Positions 61,449-64,000 of a stretch of DNA of 64,000 nt are shown here, in pieces (the first letter of the stretch is position 1; each line of letters starts with the position of its first letter). Both the position numbers and the translations under genes were made by a program. The stretch covers positions 806,001 through 870,000 of the forward strand of contig JAVHNS010000004.1 in NCBI GenBank assembly GCA_036872755.1, written 5' to 3'. This stretch comes from Orbilia blumenaviensis. Lineage: Eukaryota > Ascomycota > Orbiliomycetes > Orbiliales > Orbiliaceae. The notes under the pieces are model-generated. The model did no database searches. It was not told where the DNA came from and saw only the letters and a list, made by a program, of their open reading frames with translations.

Positions 61449-64000
61449 AACTTCCCCAGAAATGATGCAGTCACTAGCAGTGTGCTCGGACGGTCAAGAG
61501 ATGGCCGGCTTTCGTTTCCTCCTCTTGCTTGCGATTTCGACCCCCTTTGCTACGACCAGTATATCGAGAAAACGGTCTTTAATAATGTCGTGCAACATAT
61601 CCGTATTCCTTTTCCAACGGGTAGGCGGCCATGGTACTTCTTGTGGATTTCCTTCGTGGTAATATAAACAGGACGGCTGAGGACTTTGTTCTGGGAACGA
61701 TCTGCCAGGACTCCTTTCTCCTGCGCTCAGCTAGATCGTCAACCCCGTTATGTAAGGTGGGAAAACTATAGCTTACTTTTATTACATGAAGTGTGTGAAT
61801 AAGAATGGAACCCGGAGATATTTAAAGTCGTTGATCGTTAATCATTTGCATTTCGCCTACCCACCACAAAAAGGATGGGCTTGAATCGAACAACGATGTC
61901 GAAGACAAGCAAGACAAGCACGGCCATGGCAGGAGGGACAACCCTGGGCACCAGCCATGCTTGCTTGTCCGAGTCAAGGCAGCCTACAAACGTACTGGGA
62001 ACAGTTGGTATCCGGCGTCTGCCCCAAATGACGGAGGATGGACCACGCCGTCGAAAAGCTCAAGCTTACCTGCGGTTATCTGCACTGTTTGACACGGAGG
62101 CCCATAACACCATCGTATCGTAGACTGTTTGGCTTGATTGTGACTAAAAGGAACCAAGGGAACGAATGAAAAAGAGGTAAAGAATTCCTCGGTCTCGTTC
62201 GGATGAAGCGAAAGTCGCTGGTTGCCTAACGAATGACGCTAGCTAGCCATCTCTTGGGATCGCTTATGGGGCAAAGAGAGTCCACTAGGGGATGCTGGCT
62301 GTTAACGTTATTTTTTCCGCTCGCAGAATCGGGCAAATCCACCGAATCAATGGAGCTTTCTACAGATCGTGATGACAGGATTCCGTGCCCAAAAGGGCAG
62401 CCCATAAGGTCAACGTTGTAGCAGCTCCGCCCAAACATATATATCCTGGCCTCTCGTAAGTCTTGGGAGCAGGGCGGACTCGTCTGGATGAGTTGCGGGT
62501 GGATCCATGTGGTTTCCTCTTACTCCATAGAAATAGAAATGCTCCCTCCCGGGTGAAAATTTTCCCCTTGAGCTTGTCGACGTGACTTCCAGAGCATCCC
62601 AGACATCGTAAGCTGGTGGACCCATGGAGGCGTGAGCATGAGCATTCTAGGATGCGTACGGGGCGGTTGGGGCACAACTTCCAAGGCGACAACGCAAGCA
62701 GGGTTGAAAGTCTTTACATCAAACGGAGATGCCTCCTGGAATCGCGAAGCGGACAGGGCAGGATACATGAACAGTTCGTAATTCCTGGCGAAATCTGTCG
62801 CAATATCGGTATATGTGTACCGGATATAGGGCATTCAAATACTCATACAGGAAACCAACATGTGACTCTAGGCCGTAGCTATTGGAATATATCACGATCC
62901 GCAAGATGTGTCTACAAATGCGGCATCATGCCGGATCGCACGGTTACTATGACATTTGTCGGCTCGTAACTTAGCTTAACTTATCATTAGCGGATCGGCA
63001 AACGAGAACTCGATCGTTTCACACCCTCTAGCGTGCACTAGACTTCGGTGAGAAACTACAACTGCCAGAAATGTTCTTAGTGTTCGGTCCAGAGGACGGG
63101 GCAAACGGATAACCAGCTGGGCCGGAACAACGGCACTTTCACACCCTCACAGTTCATGTACGGCAAACCAAATCTTCCACCAATTCGAGCTTCATTTCAG
63201 CTTCGCCGATGGGCATTGGCACGAGCTCATTTATGCATTTTGTCGTATTTGCAGGCCTACAATGTGATCCAGGCTTTCTCAGACCATTTGCCAACGCAGG
63301 AACAGATCCATTCCACAAAAGCCGCTGATGAGGATCAAATCTAAACCGCAAAGGCAGTTCCACGTGGATCCATCCTCGATCTACTCATGAATATTTAGCT
63401 TCAAATCAAGCTCATGTGCCAAGACGGCAACAGTAAATTGCTTTATTTGATTCGGCCGAAACTACTCCAATGTTGCATTTTCGAATCAGGGGAACCTGAC
63501 TGTGTTGTATGTTGCCTTCCAGCTTAATTAAGGTCCTTGATTACTCGATATTGATCTCGATTATTGGCATGAACAACTTTTCCAGTATTTTAGAAGCAGT
63601 ACCATAAAGGTCGACCGTGGGCCGTGGCTACTTGGACTAGAATAGGTGTTAATTGTACGTAGGACATATCGCCTGCGGGACGGTCTCCGCCCGTTGATTA
63701 GGTTTTTTAGCACCTACACCGTCCAGCCTTACTACTACCAACCGGCAGCGTTATTTAAGTTATATTTAATCGGGTGGTTAACTGCCTACACTGTCTCAGA
63801 CTTTGACAGCCTTGGCGCCGCTCGAATGTCCGCATTGCATTAGCTAGCATGTGGTGACATGGCCCCTCAATGATACAATCCGCGGAGCTCGCTCTTGGTA
63901 TAGACATGCCTCGAGGACTTGCTTTATAACGTGTATCAACAATAGGAAAGGGCGCATATGGCCCCAAGAAGATACAATATTAACTCCGATAAGTAACGCT
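61449..64000. other. Gene-free right end of the window
   Basis: ORFs at 61875-62123 and several minus-strand ORFs between 62360 and 62904 overlap one another and show no family motif. No gene can be supported. A gene could begin past the right edge. Confidence 0.45.

Noticed and set aside
62360..62904. Cluster of overlapping minus-strand ORFs
   Set aside because: No phase-consistent joining gave a recognisable protein, and no motif was seen.

Overview
The window is nuclear DNA of a filamentous ascomycete (Pezizomycotina; a leotiomycete would fit, but that is a guess). Genes are widely spaced. Most are split by short introns (about 40-75 bp) with GTRNGT donors, CTRAC-like branch points and YAG acceptors. 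The products are typical of the group: a QDE-2-type Argonaute, a ZNFX1/Hrr1-like helicase, a fungal PNP_UDP protein, a DUF2235-GTPase fusion, secreted cysteine-rich and GPI-anchored proteins, an alpha-arrestin and a sugar transporter. Long AT-rich stretches between genes look like decayed, gene-free DNA. I found no rRNA, convincing tRNA, CRISPR or intact transposon.

Layout. 1-722: purine/G-rich DNA carrying ten short hairpins with a nearly constant loop (GGGGGTGCA) and stems that differ from copy to copy yet stay paired. 2.4-4.1 kb: unknown lysine-rich protein. 5.1-5.9 kb: doubtful ORF. 7.1-10.8 kb: a DUF2235 hydrolase fused to a GTPase. 13.5-14.1 kb: small ricin-B-type lectin. 16.3-17.2 kb: cysteine-pair protein. 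17.8-18.9 kb: coiled-coil protein. 20.3-23.5 kb: Argonaute. 25.5-27.0 kb: PNP_UDP domain fused to an H-type lectin domain. 29.4-31.3 kb: secreted serine carboxypeptidase. 31.6-38.0 kb: a 2026-residue NF-X1/RZ-finger helicase. 39.8-40.9 kb: secreted Thr-rich protein. 42.5-44.3 kb: secreted carboxylesterase. 44.7-45.9 kb: alpha-arrestin. 47.7-48.5 kb: small secreted protein. 48.6-50.9 kb: sugar transporter. 53.5-61.4 kb: four secreted or membrane proteins in gene-poor DNA.

How the genes may work together. Argonaute and the ZNFX1/Hrr1-like helicase belong to the same small-RNA pathway by family knowledge, and lie about 8 kb apart on the same strand. The DUF2235-GTPase and PNP_UDP-lectin fusions have the modular build of fungal innate-immunity or allorecognition proteins (effector or hydrolase domain plus a switch or sugar-sensing domain). 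The right half is biased to extracellular proteins (peptidase, esterase, sugar uptake, small secreted proteins), which suggests nutrient acquisition or host contact.

Exon coordinates were worked out by eye by matching donor, acceptor and reading phase. For the lectin, Argonaute, carboxypeptidase, helicase, carboxylesterase and four secreted-protein genes the phases close exactly. For the DUF2235-GTPase gene one intron is unresolved, and for the PNP_UDP gene the first exon is unresolved.
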